A stretch of DNA of 64,000 nt from JACMLD01 sp044223995 (lineage in GTDB: Bacteria > Bacteroidota > Bacteroidia > Chitinophagales > Chitinophagaceae). A model generated the notes under the pieces. The model was given only the letters and a program-made list of their open reading frames with translations, searched no databases and had not been told where the DNA came from. Position 1 is the first letter of the stretch. Every line of letters begins with the position of its first letter. The position numbers and the translations under genes are program-made. The stretch spans positions 1,319,504 to 1,383,503 of the forward strand of contig JBGALE010000001.1 in the NCBI GenBank assembly GCA_044223995.1. Reading direction: 5' to 3'. Of this stretch, positions 16,604 to 25,445 are shown piece by piece.

Positions 16604-17956
16604 TTAAAAGGCAACGGTGACAGAAGCTTTGGCTTTTTTGCCCGTGAGCAACCGCCAGGCGGGGCCTTCTTTTACCAGGCGGATGGCTTCTTCGTCGAGG
16701 TCATCATCGAGTGATTTTTCAATGCGGAAATTGCGCATTTTACCCTTTTCATATACATCAAATGTAACCACTACCTGGCCATGCGTGTTTTTGTTGTCAT
16801 CACTTACCCGTTTGTTTTTCGAGAGGTATGCGTTGTATTCGTTCCATCCCACCGAAGGCTCTGTTTCCAGCGCTTTCACCGGCAGGTCTTTGGATGTTTC
16901 GGCTGCTTTCTTTCTGTTGCCGTAGCCACTTACCACTACTTCATTCAAAGCAGACTCTTTCGGTTGCAAAATGATATGATTTGATAAAGGATCGTTGGGG
17001 TTTCGCAGCGTGATTTTTGTTGGCTGATAACCGACAGATGCTACAGATACCGTCACCAGCGTATCCGCGGTTTTGAAAGAGAAATTGCCTGCTTTGTCGG
17101 TCAGTGTGCCTATTTGTTGTCCCGGTATTTTTATAGTGGCGTTGGGCAATGGGCGGTTGCTGTTGTCCACTACGGAACCATTGAACGTGTTATAATAATA
17201 ACTGGCTTTGGGGTTGACTGTTTTTTCATCATCACTTTTTTCCTTTTCCGCATTATTGATTATATTATTGAATACCGGCGCCGCATTGTTAGTAACTTTT
17301 TTAGATTCAGCATCATTACTGTATTTAAGGACTTCATTTGTGGCTGCAGCAATGTCTTTATCCGATTTTTTCCCAGCGGGTTTGTCGATTAACCCAGTAT
17401 TCAAATTACTTATTGAGTTGAGTGTGTCTCCTTTTGCATTAAAGCTGTAATTTTTTTTCTGTTTACTGATGGTTGCAGGTTCATTTAAGGCAATGTCTCT
17501 ATTTGAATCAGTGCCAGGAAGCAGGTTTTGCAGATGCTGTGCCGTATCTTTACCGGTTGTTGCTGTGTTTTCATTTGCCCTGGGCGACAACTTATCTTCT
17601 TTGGCCAATGAATTTTTTTCAGCAGGGTTGTTGAGCGTTGTGTACCACCAAACACCACCCACCGCCAGTAATACCACCGCTGCTATGCGCCACCAGCCAT
17701 TATTTTTTATGGGAATTACTTTTGTAGCCGGTGAGGAAACCCGTTTAGACAGTTTTTGTTGTAAGTCTTCAATATCTTGTGAAATGCCGGCGCCCGGTTT
17801 AATGAATTCACGATAACCTTCCATAGCTTCTGCGAGGAATGGGTCATCCAGTGCCGCTTTTTCCATAGCGTGCATCTCAACTGCAGGCAATTGCCCCTTC
17901 CAGTATTTTTCAATATCTGTATGCGAATATTTAATATGGTGATTACTTTCACTCAT
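16604..17956 (-). CDS. Anti-sigma-like membrane protein with carboxypeptidase-regulatory-like and TonB-C domains
   Basis: 450-aa predicted partner of the adjacent ECF sigma factor. Cytoplasmic N-terminus (about 1-85; YSHTDIEKYWKGQLPAVEMHAMEKAAL) resembles the sigma-binding part of anti-sigma factors. One transmembrane helix (WWRIAAVVLLAVGGVWWY, about 87-105) and a low-complexity periplasmic linker follow. Next comes a carboxypeptidase-regulatory-like domain (about 255-340), then LNEVVVSGYGNRKK. The C-terminus (about 385-450) is TonB-C-like (VVVTFDVYEKGKMRNFRIEKSL). Its ATG overlaps the sigma stop by 4 bases, the usual sigma/anti-sigma coupling. Confidence 0.85.
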   Translation of the reverse strand: MSESNHHIKYSHTDIEKYWKGQLPAVEMHAMEKAALDDPFLAEAMEGYREFIKPGAGISQDIEDLQQKLSKRVSSPATKVIPIKNNGWWRIAAVVLLAVGGVWWYTTLNNPAEKNSLAKEDKLSPRANENTATTGKDTAQHLQNLLPGTDSNRDIALNEPATISKQKKNYSFNAKGDTLNSISNLNTGLIDKPAGKKSDKDIAAATNEVLKYSNDAESKKVTNNAAPVFNNIINNAEKEKSDDEKTVNPKASYYYNTFNGSVVDNSNRPLPNATIKIPGQQIGTLTDKAGNFSFKTADTLVTVSVASVGYQPTKITLRNPNDPLSNHIILQPKESALNEVVVSGYGNRKKAAETSKDLPVKALETEPSVGWNEYNAYLSKNKRVSDDNKNTHGQVVVTFDVYEKGKMRNFRIEKSLDDDLDEEAIRLVKEGPAWRLLTGKKAKASVTVAF

Positions 17957-18531
17957 GCTTCTATACGACTTTTATCCATACATATTTTCAAATTGCGCCT
18001 GCCGTTTTGTATCAGGCTCCTGACTTTATTCCATTCCAGGCCGGTCATTTCCACGATTTCATTGTAACACTTCTGCTGCAAATAAAATAATTCTACCGTT
18101 TGTTTTTGTTCTGCTGATAAAGTTTGCAAACACCGCTCCAGTTTCTTCAGTTCCGATTCCTTCTCCAGTTCGCCATTCAGATGCAATTCGTCTTCATTTT
18201 GCATAAGGTCGGGGCTAATAGCTACTTTTTTCCTGTTTTTGGCGCTGCGCAACTGCATCAGGCAATGGTTACGGGCCACAGTATGGAGCCAGCTTTTAAA
18301 ATTATCCACCTCATGTTTTCGTAGTTTATCGACCAGTTCTTCGAAAATCTGCATCACGGCATCCTTGGAAGCATCTGTGTCCGCTAAGTATTTCAGGCAC
18401 ACACCATATACCAGTTCCATATACCGCTGGTAGAGATGACCCAATACCTGCAAATCGCCGTGTGCCCGGTATTCATCTACCAGTTCTTTATCACTTGCAC
18501 CCAAGTTTGATATATCTTTTAAAAACGACAA
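17953..18531 (-). CDS. ECF-type RNA polymerase sigma factor
   Basis: 192-aa sigma-70 family ECF factor. Region 2 spans about residues 35-95 (YMELVYGVCLKYL, AVMQIFEELVDKL, FKSWLHTVARNHCL); region 4 about 130-185 (LSAEQKQTVELFYL, YNEIVEMTGLEWNKVRSLI). The start used is TTG 18531, the only early start giving full region 2; another start a few codons downstream is possible. It is co-transcribed with the anti-sigma gene and diverges from the VWA gene at 18672, a likely target. Confidence 0.92.
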   Translation of the reverse strand: MSFLKDISNLGASDKELVDEYRAHGDLQVLGHLYQRYMELVYGVCLKYLADTDASKDAVMQIFEELVDKLRKHEVDNFKSWLHTVARNHCLMQLRSAKNRKKVAISPDLMQNEDELHLNGELEKESELKKLERCLQTLSAEQKQTVELFYLQQKCYNEIVEMTGLEWNKVRSLIQNGRRNLKICMDKSRIEA

Positions 18532-18671
18532 AGGGTTGATGGTGTTACTGGGTTTGGATTAATGGAAAATTCCTGTTCATTTATTATTGGTACCACGCAA
18601 CAAAATAAAGAATTTTTCGCGGCCTTATGCAATTGTTTTTGTCCCTGCATCTAACTACAAAATCAACTATT

Positions 18672-20678
18672 ATGCGAGTCCTACTTTTATGCTGCCTGCT
18701 GGCCGCTATCGGATTATTCTCTTTTTATTCTCCGCAACAATTTACAGTAAATGGAAAAGTGATGGATGAGAAAGGAAACCCTTTGGTGGGCGTAACTGTA
18801 AAGGAGAAGGGAAGAAACAACGCTACATCGACAGATGAACAGGGCGCATTTACCCTGACAGTAAACAGCGAAAAAGCGCATTTGGAAATTTCTGCTGTTG
18901 GATTTACGCTGCGGGAAATCAATATCAAAGGCCAGTCCAGTATCAGTATAACATTAAGGGCGGCTTCAAATGAATTAAGTGAAGTAGTGGTAACAGGCTA
19001 CGGTACTGTGCGGAAAAAAGATATAACTGGAAGTGTAGTGACAATAAAAGCAGATGATATTAGTGGTGCACCTGGCGCTTCTCCTCAATATTTACAGGGA
19101 AAGGTGGCTGGTGTACAAATAGGTAGAAATACAAGAGATAAGGGAAGGCGCACATATAATTTCAGTAATAAAAACGGCGGAGATGAAAAGGAATTCAATA
19201 CCGAGGACTATGATGTCATCACCGATAACAGGTTTCTTACCGTCAACGAAAATCCCCTCTCTACTTTTTCGATTGATGTAGATGCTGCATCGTACAGTAA
19301 TGTGCGCCGCTACCTGCAGGAAGGTCAGTTGCCACCGGCCGGGGCAGTCCGCATTGAAGAAATGATCAATTACTTTCACTACGAATACCCGCAGCCAACA
19401 GGAGATGATCCATTTTCCATCAACACAGAAATCAGCACCTGTCCCTGGAACAGTAAACACAAACTGGCATTGGTAGGACTTCAGGGGAAAAAGATACCGG
19501 TGGATGATTTGCCCGCCAGTAATCTTGTTTTCCTCATAGATGTATCGGGATCGATGGATGAAGAAAATAAATTGCCCCTGGTAAAGGCATCTATGAAATT
19601 ACTGGTAGACCAATTGCGGGAAAAAGATCATGTGGCCATCGTTGTATATGCTGGTAATGCGGGACAGGTGCTTCCTTCCACCAGTGGTGATAAAAAATCA
19701 GTAATAAAAAGTGCGATTGATCGCTTGGAAGCTGGTGGTTCCACTGCAGGTGGTGCGGGCATTCAATTGGCGTATAAGATTGCAAAGGAAAATTTTGTGT
19801 CAAAAGGAAACAACCGCGTTATTCTTTGTACCGACGGAGATTTCAATGTAGGCGTTAGCAGCAATGCATCACTGGAGGAAATGATAACAAAGGAAAGGGA
19901 GAGTGGCGTGTTCCTTACCGTACTGGGGTATGGAATGGGGAATTATAAAGACAGCAAGATGGAAGTATTGGCCGATAAGGGAAATGGTAACCATGCATAT
20001 ATCGACAATTTTATGGAGGCAAAAAAAGTACTGGTGAGTGAATTTGGCGGCACGCTGTTTACCATTGCAAAAGATGTAAAGCTGCAGGTAGAGTTCAATC
20101 CATCCAATGTAAAAGCATACAGGCTGATTGGTTACGAAAACCGTTTGCTGAACAAGGAAGATTTTAACAACGATAAAAAAGATGCCGGTGAACTCGGCAG
20201 CGGTCATACGGTTACTGCATTGTATGAAATTATTCCTGTCGGAGCAGAAAATGAATTTGAAGAAAAAGTTGATCCGCTCAAATACCAGCCACCGGTGAAG
20301 AAAACAAGTGATATTGCTTCCGGTGAATTAATGACAGTGAAATTTCGGTACAAAGCGCCGGATGGTGAAAAAAGCAAACTGATTGAACACGCCGTTAAGG
20401 ATACAGATATTTCTATTGCTAAAACATCTGATAATTTCCGCTTTGCAGCGGCAGTGGCCGAGTTTGGGATGCTGCTCCGCAAATCTGAATTCAAACAACA
20501 ATCTTCTTTTGACAATGCCTGGAAGCTGGCGAAAAATGCATTGGGCAATGATGCAGAAGGATACCGGGCAGAATTTTTAAAACTACTGAAGAATGCACAA
20601 TCCATTGCCAAGGGCAAAATACACGAGGAAGATGAAGAAGAAGTAGAGATCATCGGCGAAGGCGCCAGCAGAAAATAA
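18672..20678 (+). CDS. VWA (YfbK-like) protein with carboxypeptidase-regulatory-like domain and SusC-like plug remnant
   Basis: 668-aa exported protein. ATG 18672 is chosen over the in-frame ATG at 18627 because it opens a signal peptide (MRVLLLCCLLAAIGLFSFYS). Order: carboxypeptidase-regulatory-like domain (about 25-100), then LSEVVVTGYGTVRKKDITG and a short piece like the start of a TonB-receptor plug (SPQYLQGKVAGVQIG, about 130-155). Next are the YfbK-type N-terminal domain (PLSTFSIDVDAASYSNVRRY, about 205), a VWA domain with MIDAS DVSGSMDEENK (about 295-460), and the C-terminal DUF3520-like part. It diverges from the sigma/anti-sigma pair. Confidence 0.9.
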   Translation: MRVLLLCCLLAAIGLFSFYSPQQFTVNGKVMDEKGNPLVGVTVKEKGRNNATSTDEQGAFTLTVNSEKAHLEISAVGFTLREINIKGQSSISITLRAASNELSEVVVTGYGTVRKKDITGSVVTIKADDISGAPGASPQYLQGKVAGVQIGRNTRDKGRRTYNFSNKNGGDEKEFNTEDYDVITDNRFLTVNENPLSTFSIDVDAASYSNVRRYLQEGQLPPAGAVRIEEMINYFHYEYPQPTGDDPFSINTEISTCPWNSKHKLALVGLQGKKIPVDDLPASNLVFLIDVSGSMDEENKLPLVKASMKLLVDQLREKDHVAIVVYAGNAGQVLPSTSGDKKSVIKSAIDRLEAGGSTAGGAGIQLAYKIAKENFVSKGNNRVILCTDGDFNVGVSSNASLEEMITKERESGVFLTVLGYGMGNYKDSKMEVLADKGNGNHAYIDNFMEAKKVLVSEFGGTLFTIAKDVKLQVEFNPSNVKAYRLIGYENRLLNKEDFNNDKKDAGELGSGHTVTALYEIIPVGAENEFEEKVDPLKYQPPVKKTSDIASGELMTVKFRYKAPDGEKSKLIEHAVKDTDISIAKTSDNFRFAAAVAEFGMLLRKSEFKQQSSFDNAWKLAKNALGNDAEGYRAEFLKLLKNAQSIAKGKIHEEDEEEVEIIGEGASRK

Positions 20679-20694
20679 ATTACCATTAAACCCG

Positions 20695-20722
20695 GAACCG
20701 GGTTGATGATTCAGCCCGGTTC
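20695..20722 (+). terminator. Possible terminator or attenuator hairpin
   Basis: Perfect 8-bp inverted repeat (20695-20702 with 20715-20722, GAACCGGG/CCCGGTTC), but no T run follows. A second overlapping hairpin (AACCCGG/CCGGGTT, 20689-20704) shares the left arm, so the two are mutually exclusive. Lies between the VWA gene and the next secreted-protein gene. Confidence 0.4.
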
Positions 20723-20741
20723 TCTCCTGTAAAGAAAAATT

Positions 20742-22241
20742 ATGAAAAAGAAAATACACATCCAGGTTCCGGAACCCTGTCATGAAAACTGGAATAATAT
20801 GACGGTAACAGAGCAGGGAAAGTTTTGCCTTGCCTGCCAGAAAGAAGTCATCGATTTTAGCCAGATGAGTGATAAGGAAATCCTGCAGCATATTTCACAT
20901 GCAAGCAGTAGCTCCTGCGGACGGTTTAGAAATGACCAGCTCAACAGGGCGTTGGTGCCTCCGGAAGAAATAAAAAAAATTTGGTGGAAATACTGGATAC
21001 ATGTTGCCGCTACTTTTTTACTGATGACAGGAAAGTCACAGGCGCAGGTGAAAGCGCCATCACCGCCCACGACTACCCAACCAACCAAAGACAATAAAGA
21101 ACCATATAATGTTACTGTTGGCATAATAGCCTATCCAATGCACACAGAGTATACCGTGGCGGGAAAGATTACCGATGACTCAAACTTTCCACTACCAGGT
21201 GTTACGGTGAGGATAAAGGGAACGCCCATTGGCACTTCAACTGATATGCAGGGAAATTATTCGCTGAAAATTTTGAGCAGGGAAAAAGTTGATTTGGTTG
21301 TTGCTGCTGTGGGCATGGAAACAAAGGAAATAAGTGTCGTCAATAAGAATTTCAAGTTACCCGCAGTCTTGTCCAACATTACCATGCATCAAGCGGCAAC
21401 GAAATTAATGGGAGAAGTAGTAACGTTTTCGAAAAAAAAGAAACCCATTGCTGCGATTTTCAAAAAAATGAAACGTTCAGATGCAGTTGTACCTCCGTCC
21501 TATACAATGGGTGATACGGTTAAGCCTGACATCGTAGTTGGCAAAATGCGTGCAGCAGAGGAAACAACATTTGCAGTTAAAGGGCAGGTGGTCAACGAAC
21601 TTGGAGAGCCGGTTGGGTTTGCTTCCATTGTTGTGACAAACTTACTATCAGGTACGGCTGCTGATTCTACCGGGAATTTTGAGCTGAGCGGATTAACAGG
21701 AAATGATTTTATTACGATAAAGGTGAGCGCAGTTGGATACGAGCCAAAGATGCTTACCATTGATGTTCTGCGGGCAGCCGGCGTTTTGAACCAAAAAGGG
21801 ATAATGGTAAAAGAAATAGGTGTAATAAATTTAGAGAAAGCTGGGAAACTGGATGAGGTAGTAGTTGTTTCACCTGTTTCAACTTATAAAAAAGGTTTGA
21901 TAGGCACCGTAACAATTTGCAGAGGAGTAACCACCAAAGAAAAAGTCAAAGTTCTTTTTAATGAAATGACGGGGAAAAACGACATTAGAATTTTGCCCAA
22001 TCCAGTTCCATTAAGTGGAACCTTCACGATAGAATTTAATCTGAAAAATATCGGAGAACATGCAGTGGATATTGTTGATGCATCAGGGCGGCAAATAATA
22101 TCCCGCCAGTTAATGATTAATTCTTCCCGTCAGTTGGAAACTTTTTCCGCTAATTCTTTTCATGCTGCAGGTATTTATTTTATCAGGGTGGCCGAGAAAA
22201 ACAGTAAGAAAGTGTATACTGCTAAGATAGTTGTCCAGTAA
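20742..22241 (+). CDS. Carboxypeptidase-like regulatory domain protein with T9SS type A sorting tail
   Basis: 499-aa protein. The N-terminus is not a standard signal peptide but a conserved Bacteroidota cysteine module (VPEPCHENWNNM, GKFCLACQKEVIDF, SSSCGRF, about residues 9-65). A membrane segment (WIHVAATFLLMTGKSQAQ, about 86-103) follows. Two carboxypeptidase-regulatory-like domains lie at about 135-215 and 280-345, the latter followed by LDEVVVVSPV. The C-terminal 90 residues (IRILPNPVPLSGTFTIEF ... GIYFIRVAEK) are a T9SS type A sorting domain, implying export to the surface. It follows the VWA gene by 63 bases. Confidence 0.85.
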   Translation: MKKKIHIQVPEPCHENWNNMTVTEQGKFCLACQKEVIDFSQMSDKEILQHISHASSSSCGRFRNDQLNRALVPPEEIKKIWWKYWIHVAATFLLMTGKSQAQVKAPSPPTTTQPTKDNKEPYNVTVGIIAYPMHTEYTVAGKITDDSNFPLPGVTVRIKGTPIGTSTDMQGNYSLKILSREKVDLVVAAVGMETKEISVVNKNFKLPAVLSNITMHQAATKLMGEVVTFSKKKKPIAAIFKKMKRSDAVVPPSYTMGDTVKPDIVVGKMRAAEETTFAVKGQVVNELGEPVGFASIVVTNLLSGTAADSTGNFELSGLTGNDFITIKVSAVGYEPKMLTIDVLRAAGVLNQKGIMVKEIGVINLEKAGKLDEVVVVSPVSTYKKGLIGTVTICRGVTTKEKVKVLFNEMTGKNDIRILPNPVPLSGTFTIEFNLKNIGEHAVDIVDASGRQIISRQLMINSSRQLETFSANSFHAAGIYFIRVAEKNSKKVYTAKIVVQ

Positions 22242-22246
22242 ACCTG

Positions 22247-23146
22247 TCATTTAAATGCCGGGTGAAATTTATGCAGCGTGTTACGCAGGAATTCACGGTC
22301 GAGATGGGTATATATTTCTGTTGTCGTGATGCTTTCATGTCCCAGCATTTCCTGTACAGCCCTTAAATCAGCACCGCCTTCTACCAGGTGCGTGGCAAAG
22401 GAATGCCGGAAAGTGTGCGGTGAAATATTTTTACTGATACCAGCTTTGCCGGCTAATTCTTTTATGATTAAAAATATCATTACCCGGCTCAGCTTGCTGC
22501 CGCGTCGGTTCAGGAAAAGTATATCATCATTTCCCGGCTGAACGGTAATGTGTACCCGAATATCCTTACGGTAGATATTTATATACTTAACAGCACTGCT
22601 GCCAATGGGTACCAGCCTTTCCTTATCACCCTTGCCCAGTACTTTTATAAAGCCTACATCGGGAAATAAATTCGAAATTTTCAAATTAACCACTTCACTG
22701 ACGCGCAGGCCACAACTGTACATGGTTTCCAGGATAGCCTTGTTGCGCCCGCCTTCCGGTTTGCTCAAATCGATTTCAGCAATCATCTTTTCTATTTCTT
22801 CAAAACTCAGCACATCCGGCAATGCTCTTTTTAGCTTGGGCGCTTCCAGCAAGACAGTAGGATCTGTTTTTGCCACCTGTTCCAGCAGGCAGTAGCGGTA
22901 AAAGGAACGGATGCCTGAAATAATCCGGGCCTGCGATGTAGCTGTCATACCCAGTTGGTGAATGTATTGCATGAACTGTTGCAGGTCCTTCAGCGTTACC
23001 TGTTCTGGTGTGAGCATTTTACTGTTTACCTGCAGGAACCCGGTGAATTTTTCTATATCGCGCAGGTAGGCTTCCACGGAATTATCAGAAAGTGATTTTT
23101 CCAGTTGCAAATAACTTTGAAACCCTTTTTTATACGGCTCCCACAT
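22247..23146 (-). CDS. xerD: Tyrosine recombinase XerD
   Basis: 299-aa site-specific tyrosine recombinase that resolves chromosome dimers at dif with XerC. The N-terminal SAM-like DNA-binding domain is at about 1-90. Catalytic residues lie in CGLRVSEVV (Arg), VLGKGDKERLVPI (Lys), HTFRHSFATHLVEGG (His, Arg), and LGHESITTTEIYTHL (His and the nucleophile Tyr). Length and lack of neighbouring cargo genes fit the housekeeping XerD rather than a mobile integrase. Its stop lies 6 bases from the stop of a convergent gene. Confidence 0.94.
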   Translation of the reverse strand: MWEPYKKGFQSYLQLEKSLSDNSVEAYLRDIEKFTGFLQVNSKMLTPEQVTLKDLQQFMQYIHQLGMTATSQARIISGIRSFYRYCLLEQVAKTDPTVLLEAPKLKRALPDVLSFEEIEKMIAEIDLSKPEGGRNKAILETMYSCGLRVSEVVNLKISNLFPDVGFIKVLGKGDKERLVPIGSSAVKYINIYRKDIRVHITVQPGNDDILFLNRRGSKLSRVMIFLIIKELAGKAGISKNISPHTFRHSFATHLVEGGADLRAVQEMLGHESITTTEIYTHLDREFLRNTLHKFHPAFK

Positions 23147-23244
23147 GTCTGCTGTTACGAAGATTTAATAATGTCAGATTGATTAATAGCTTATTTTCGA
23201 CCTTCAAATTTGAAAAATTAAATCGACAACTGATAATTTTTGCT

Positions 23245-23763
23245 ATGCAATTGGTTAACCTGCGTTCGTTCAGACAAAAAGTGCGGCACAACAGAAGAAG
23301 GTTTCGCTTATTTCTTTCCAAAATTGAAAAGAATCCACCCAAAAACCTGGTGAAGGTGTCAATTGCTGCGGATGTGCAAACCTGGAAAGAAGTTGATTGC
23401 CTGAGTTGCGCCAATTGCTGTAAAACCATGTCGCCCACTTATACTGCAGCAGATATCAAACGCATTTCCGCTCACCTGGGTATGACGGCAAAAGCATTCA
23501 AGGAGAAATGGCTGTACAAGGACAAGCGCGATGGCGACTGGATGAATGTAAAACAACCCTGCCAGTTTCTTAACCTTGAGAATAACATGTGCAACATATA
23601 CGAAGTCAGGCCTGCTGACTGCGCGGGGTTCCCGCACCACGACAAAAAAAATATGAAAGACTACATGCACGTGTACAAACAAAATGTAGAGTATTGTCCC
23701 GCCACTTATAAATGGGTGGAAAAAATTATGATGATGGAGCACCAGTCGGGGAAAGGTATTTAG
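23245..23763 (+). CDS. YkgJ-family cysteine cluster protein
   Basis: 172-aa protein with the YkgJ/zinc-or-iron-chelating pattern: CLSCANCCKTMSP (about residue 52), then CQFLNLENNMCNIYEVRPADC (cysteine cluster about 110-130), and a late YCPATY. ATG 23245 is chosen; the longer frame to 23092 overlaps xerD's start. The cysteines probably bind metal, zinc or an iron-sulphur cluster, but no reaction is known. It diverges from xerD and converges with yraN. Confidence 0.88.
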   Translation: MQLVNLRSFRQKVRHNRRRFRLFLSKIEKNPPKNLVKVSIAADVQTWKEVDCLSCANCCKTMSPTYTAADIKRISAHLGMTAKAFKEKWLYKDKRDGDWMNVKQPCQFLNLENNMCNIYEVRPADCAGFPHHDKKNMKDYMHVYKQNVEYCPATYKWVEKIMMMEHQSGKGI

Positions 23764-23771
23764 CTCAACGC

Positions 23772-24125
23772 CTACAGGTAAACATCTTCAATAAAAAAAT
23801 AATCAGGAACATTATTCAGGATGGTGATCGATAACACGTCGTACTGCACGAGTTTCCATTCGGGGTATTGCAGTTGAAATTCATCTGCCGCATTCATCAT
23901 ATTCAGCATTTTCTTTTCACTGACACTTTCTTCCGGTTCGCCGAATGTTTTATTGCTTCTGGTTTTTACTTCAATAAAGTGAAGAACAGATGCTTTGCTG
24001 GCGATAATATCAATTTCATAATAAGAATAACGCCAGTTTTGATGAAGAATGGTATAACCCTTTTCTTTCAACCACTGCACGGCCAGGATTTCTCCCTGTT
24101 TTCCCAATAATTGATGTCTTGCCAC
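23772..24125 (-). CDS. yraN: UPF0102 / YraN-family putative endonuclease
   Basis: 117-aa small protein with the YraN/UPF0102 restriction-endonuclease-like fold: GKQGEILAVQWLKEKGYTIL, then YYEIDIIASKASVLHFIEVKTR, the D-(15)-ExK nuclease motif around residues 36-55. In the wider family it is linked to DNA recombination or repair, not proven. It is tail to tail with the YkgJ gene. Confidence 0.9.
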   Translation of the reverse strand: MARHQLLGKQGEILAVQWLKEKGYTILHQNWRYSYYEIDIIASKASVLHFIEVKTRSNKTFGEPEESVSEKKMLNMMNAADEFQLQYPEWKLVQYDVLSITILNNVPDYFFIEDVYL

Positions 24126-24168
24126 TGCTTTGCTGTTTTTGTATTATTTTGAACCCGGAAATGATCGA

Positions 24169-25380
24169 ATGATGGATACTAAAAATAATATTTTCAGCGT
24201 ACACGGTAAAGTGCAGCATTATCAATGGGGCGGTTTTTCCTATATCCCGCAGTTATTGGGAATTGACAATAAAAAGCAGGAACCCTTTGCCGAATACTGG
24301 CTTGGTGCGCATATGAATGGACCCGCAGTACTCGAAAATGGTGAAACACTGGATAAATATCTCAGCAAACACCCCGAAGCATTGGGTAATGATGTGCTGA
24401 AAAGGTTTGGAAGGCTTCCCTATCTGCTGAAAATACTGGATGTAAGAGATATGTTGTCCATACAGGTACATCCAAGTAAAAAATCTGCTGAAATAGAATA
24501 TGCCGGTGAAACTGCGAAAGGCATTCCTTTGCATGCACCGCACCGGAATTATAAAGATGATAATCACAAACCCGAATTGATGTACGCATTGGGTGAGTTT
24601 TGGTTACTGCATGGGTTCAGCATTCCGGCAAAACTCCTGCAAACCATTGAACGCGTGCCGGAGTTTGCATTTATGATACCTGTATTCGGGGAAAAAGGAT
24701 ACAAGGGTTTGTATGAATTACTGATGACAATGGATCAGCAGCAGGTGAACGACATATTGCAGCCGGTACTTGACAGGATTGTCCCTTTATACCATGATAA
24801 TAAATTACAGAAAAGCAGTCCTGATTTCTGGGCGGCAAGGGCTTCACTGACCTATAATACGCCGGGTATCATCGATCGCGGTATTTTTTCCATTTACCTG
24901 TTTAATATCCTGCACCTGCAGAAAGGCGACGCCATTTTCCAGGATGCCGGTGTATTACATGCTTATCTCGAAGGCCAAAACGTGGAAATCATGGCCAACA
25001 GCGATAACGTCTTACGTGGCGGCCTTACACCCAAACATGTGGATGTGCCTGAATTGATGAAACATGTGGTCTTTGCACCTATTGAACCCGATATTATTCG
25101 TGGGATACCGGCCGGCGCTGCTGAAACAAAATTTCCAACGCCTGCACCAGACTTCGAATTGAGTTGTATCAGGCTGGCAAAAAGCCAGTCGTATACAATT
25201 AAAACAGATACGACAGATATGTTTTTTATTTTATCCGGGGAAATAACTGTCGCCAGTGGTGCAAGAACGCTGCAACTCAGCAGGGGAGGAGGTTTTGTGG
25301 CATTTGCCGGTGCTGAAATTATTTTATCTGCTACCGGTCATTCCGAAGTTTACCGCGCATCTGTACCTTTTCAAGGCTAG
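24169..25380 (+). CDS. manA: Mannose-6-phosphate isomerase, class I
   Basis: 403-aa zinc isomerase interconverting mannose-6-P and fructose-6-P. Double ATG (24169 and 24172) opens MMDTKNNIFSVHGKVQHYQWGG, the normal family N-terminus; a longer TTG frame at 24130 is unlikely. Zinc and active-site motifs: LSIQVHPSKKSAEIEY (Gln, His), DDNHKPELMYAL (His, Glu), and FQDAGVLHAYLEGQNVEIM with NVLRGGLTPKHVDV. The C-terminal cupin ends at about 395. It probably stands alone and supplies mannose-6-P for glycan synthesis. Confidence 0.95.
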   Translation: MMDTKNNIFSVHGKVQHYQWGGFSYIPQLLGIDNKKQEPFAEYWLGAHMNGPAVLENGETLDKYLSKHPEALGNDVLKRFGRLPYLLKILDVRDMLSIQVHPSKKSAEIEYAGETAKGIPLHAPHRNYKDDNHKPELMYALGEFWLLHGFSIPAKLLQTIERVPEFAFMIPVFGEKGYKGLYELLMTMDQQQVNDILQPVLDRIVPLYHDNKLQKSSPDFWAARASLTYNTPGIIDRGIFSIYLFNILHLQKGDAIFQDAGVLHAYLEGQNVEIMANSDNVLRGGLTPKHVDVPELMKHVVFAPIEPDIIRGIPAGAAETKFPTPAPDFELSCIRLAKSQSYTIKTDTTDMFFILSGEITVASGARTLQLSRGGGFVAFAGAEIILSATGHSEVYRASVPFQG

Positions 25381-25388
25381 TTGAAAAC

Positions 25389-25423
25389 TTTGTACCGTAT
25401 ACAGTCAATTTCTGTTATTTTTG
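25389..25423 (+). promoter_or_regulatory. Bacteroidota-type promoter of the DUF6580 gene
   Basis: TTTG at 25389-25392 and TATTTTTG (TAnnTTTG) at 25416-25423, 23 bases apart, the Bacteroidota -33/-7 arrangement. The start codon at 25446 lies about 16 bases beyond the expected transcript start. Confidence 0.65.
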
Positions 25424-25445
25424 CAACTTAGAACAGTCAATAAAT

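Noticed and set aside
22247..23146. Integrase of a mobile element
   Set aside because: Sequence and length fit housekeeping XerD and no attachment repeats, cargo or transposase flank it.
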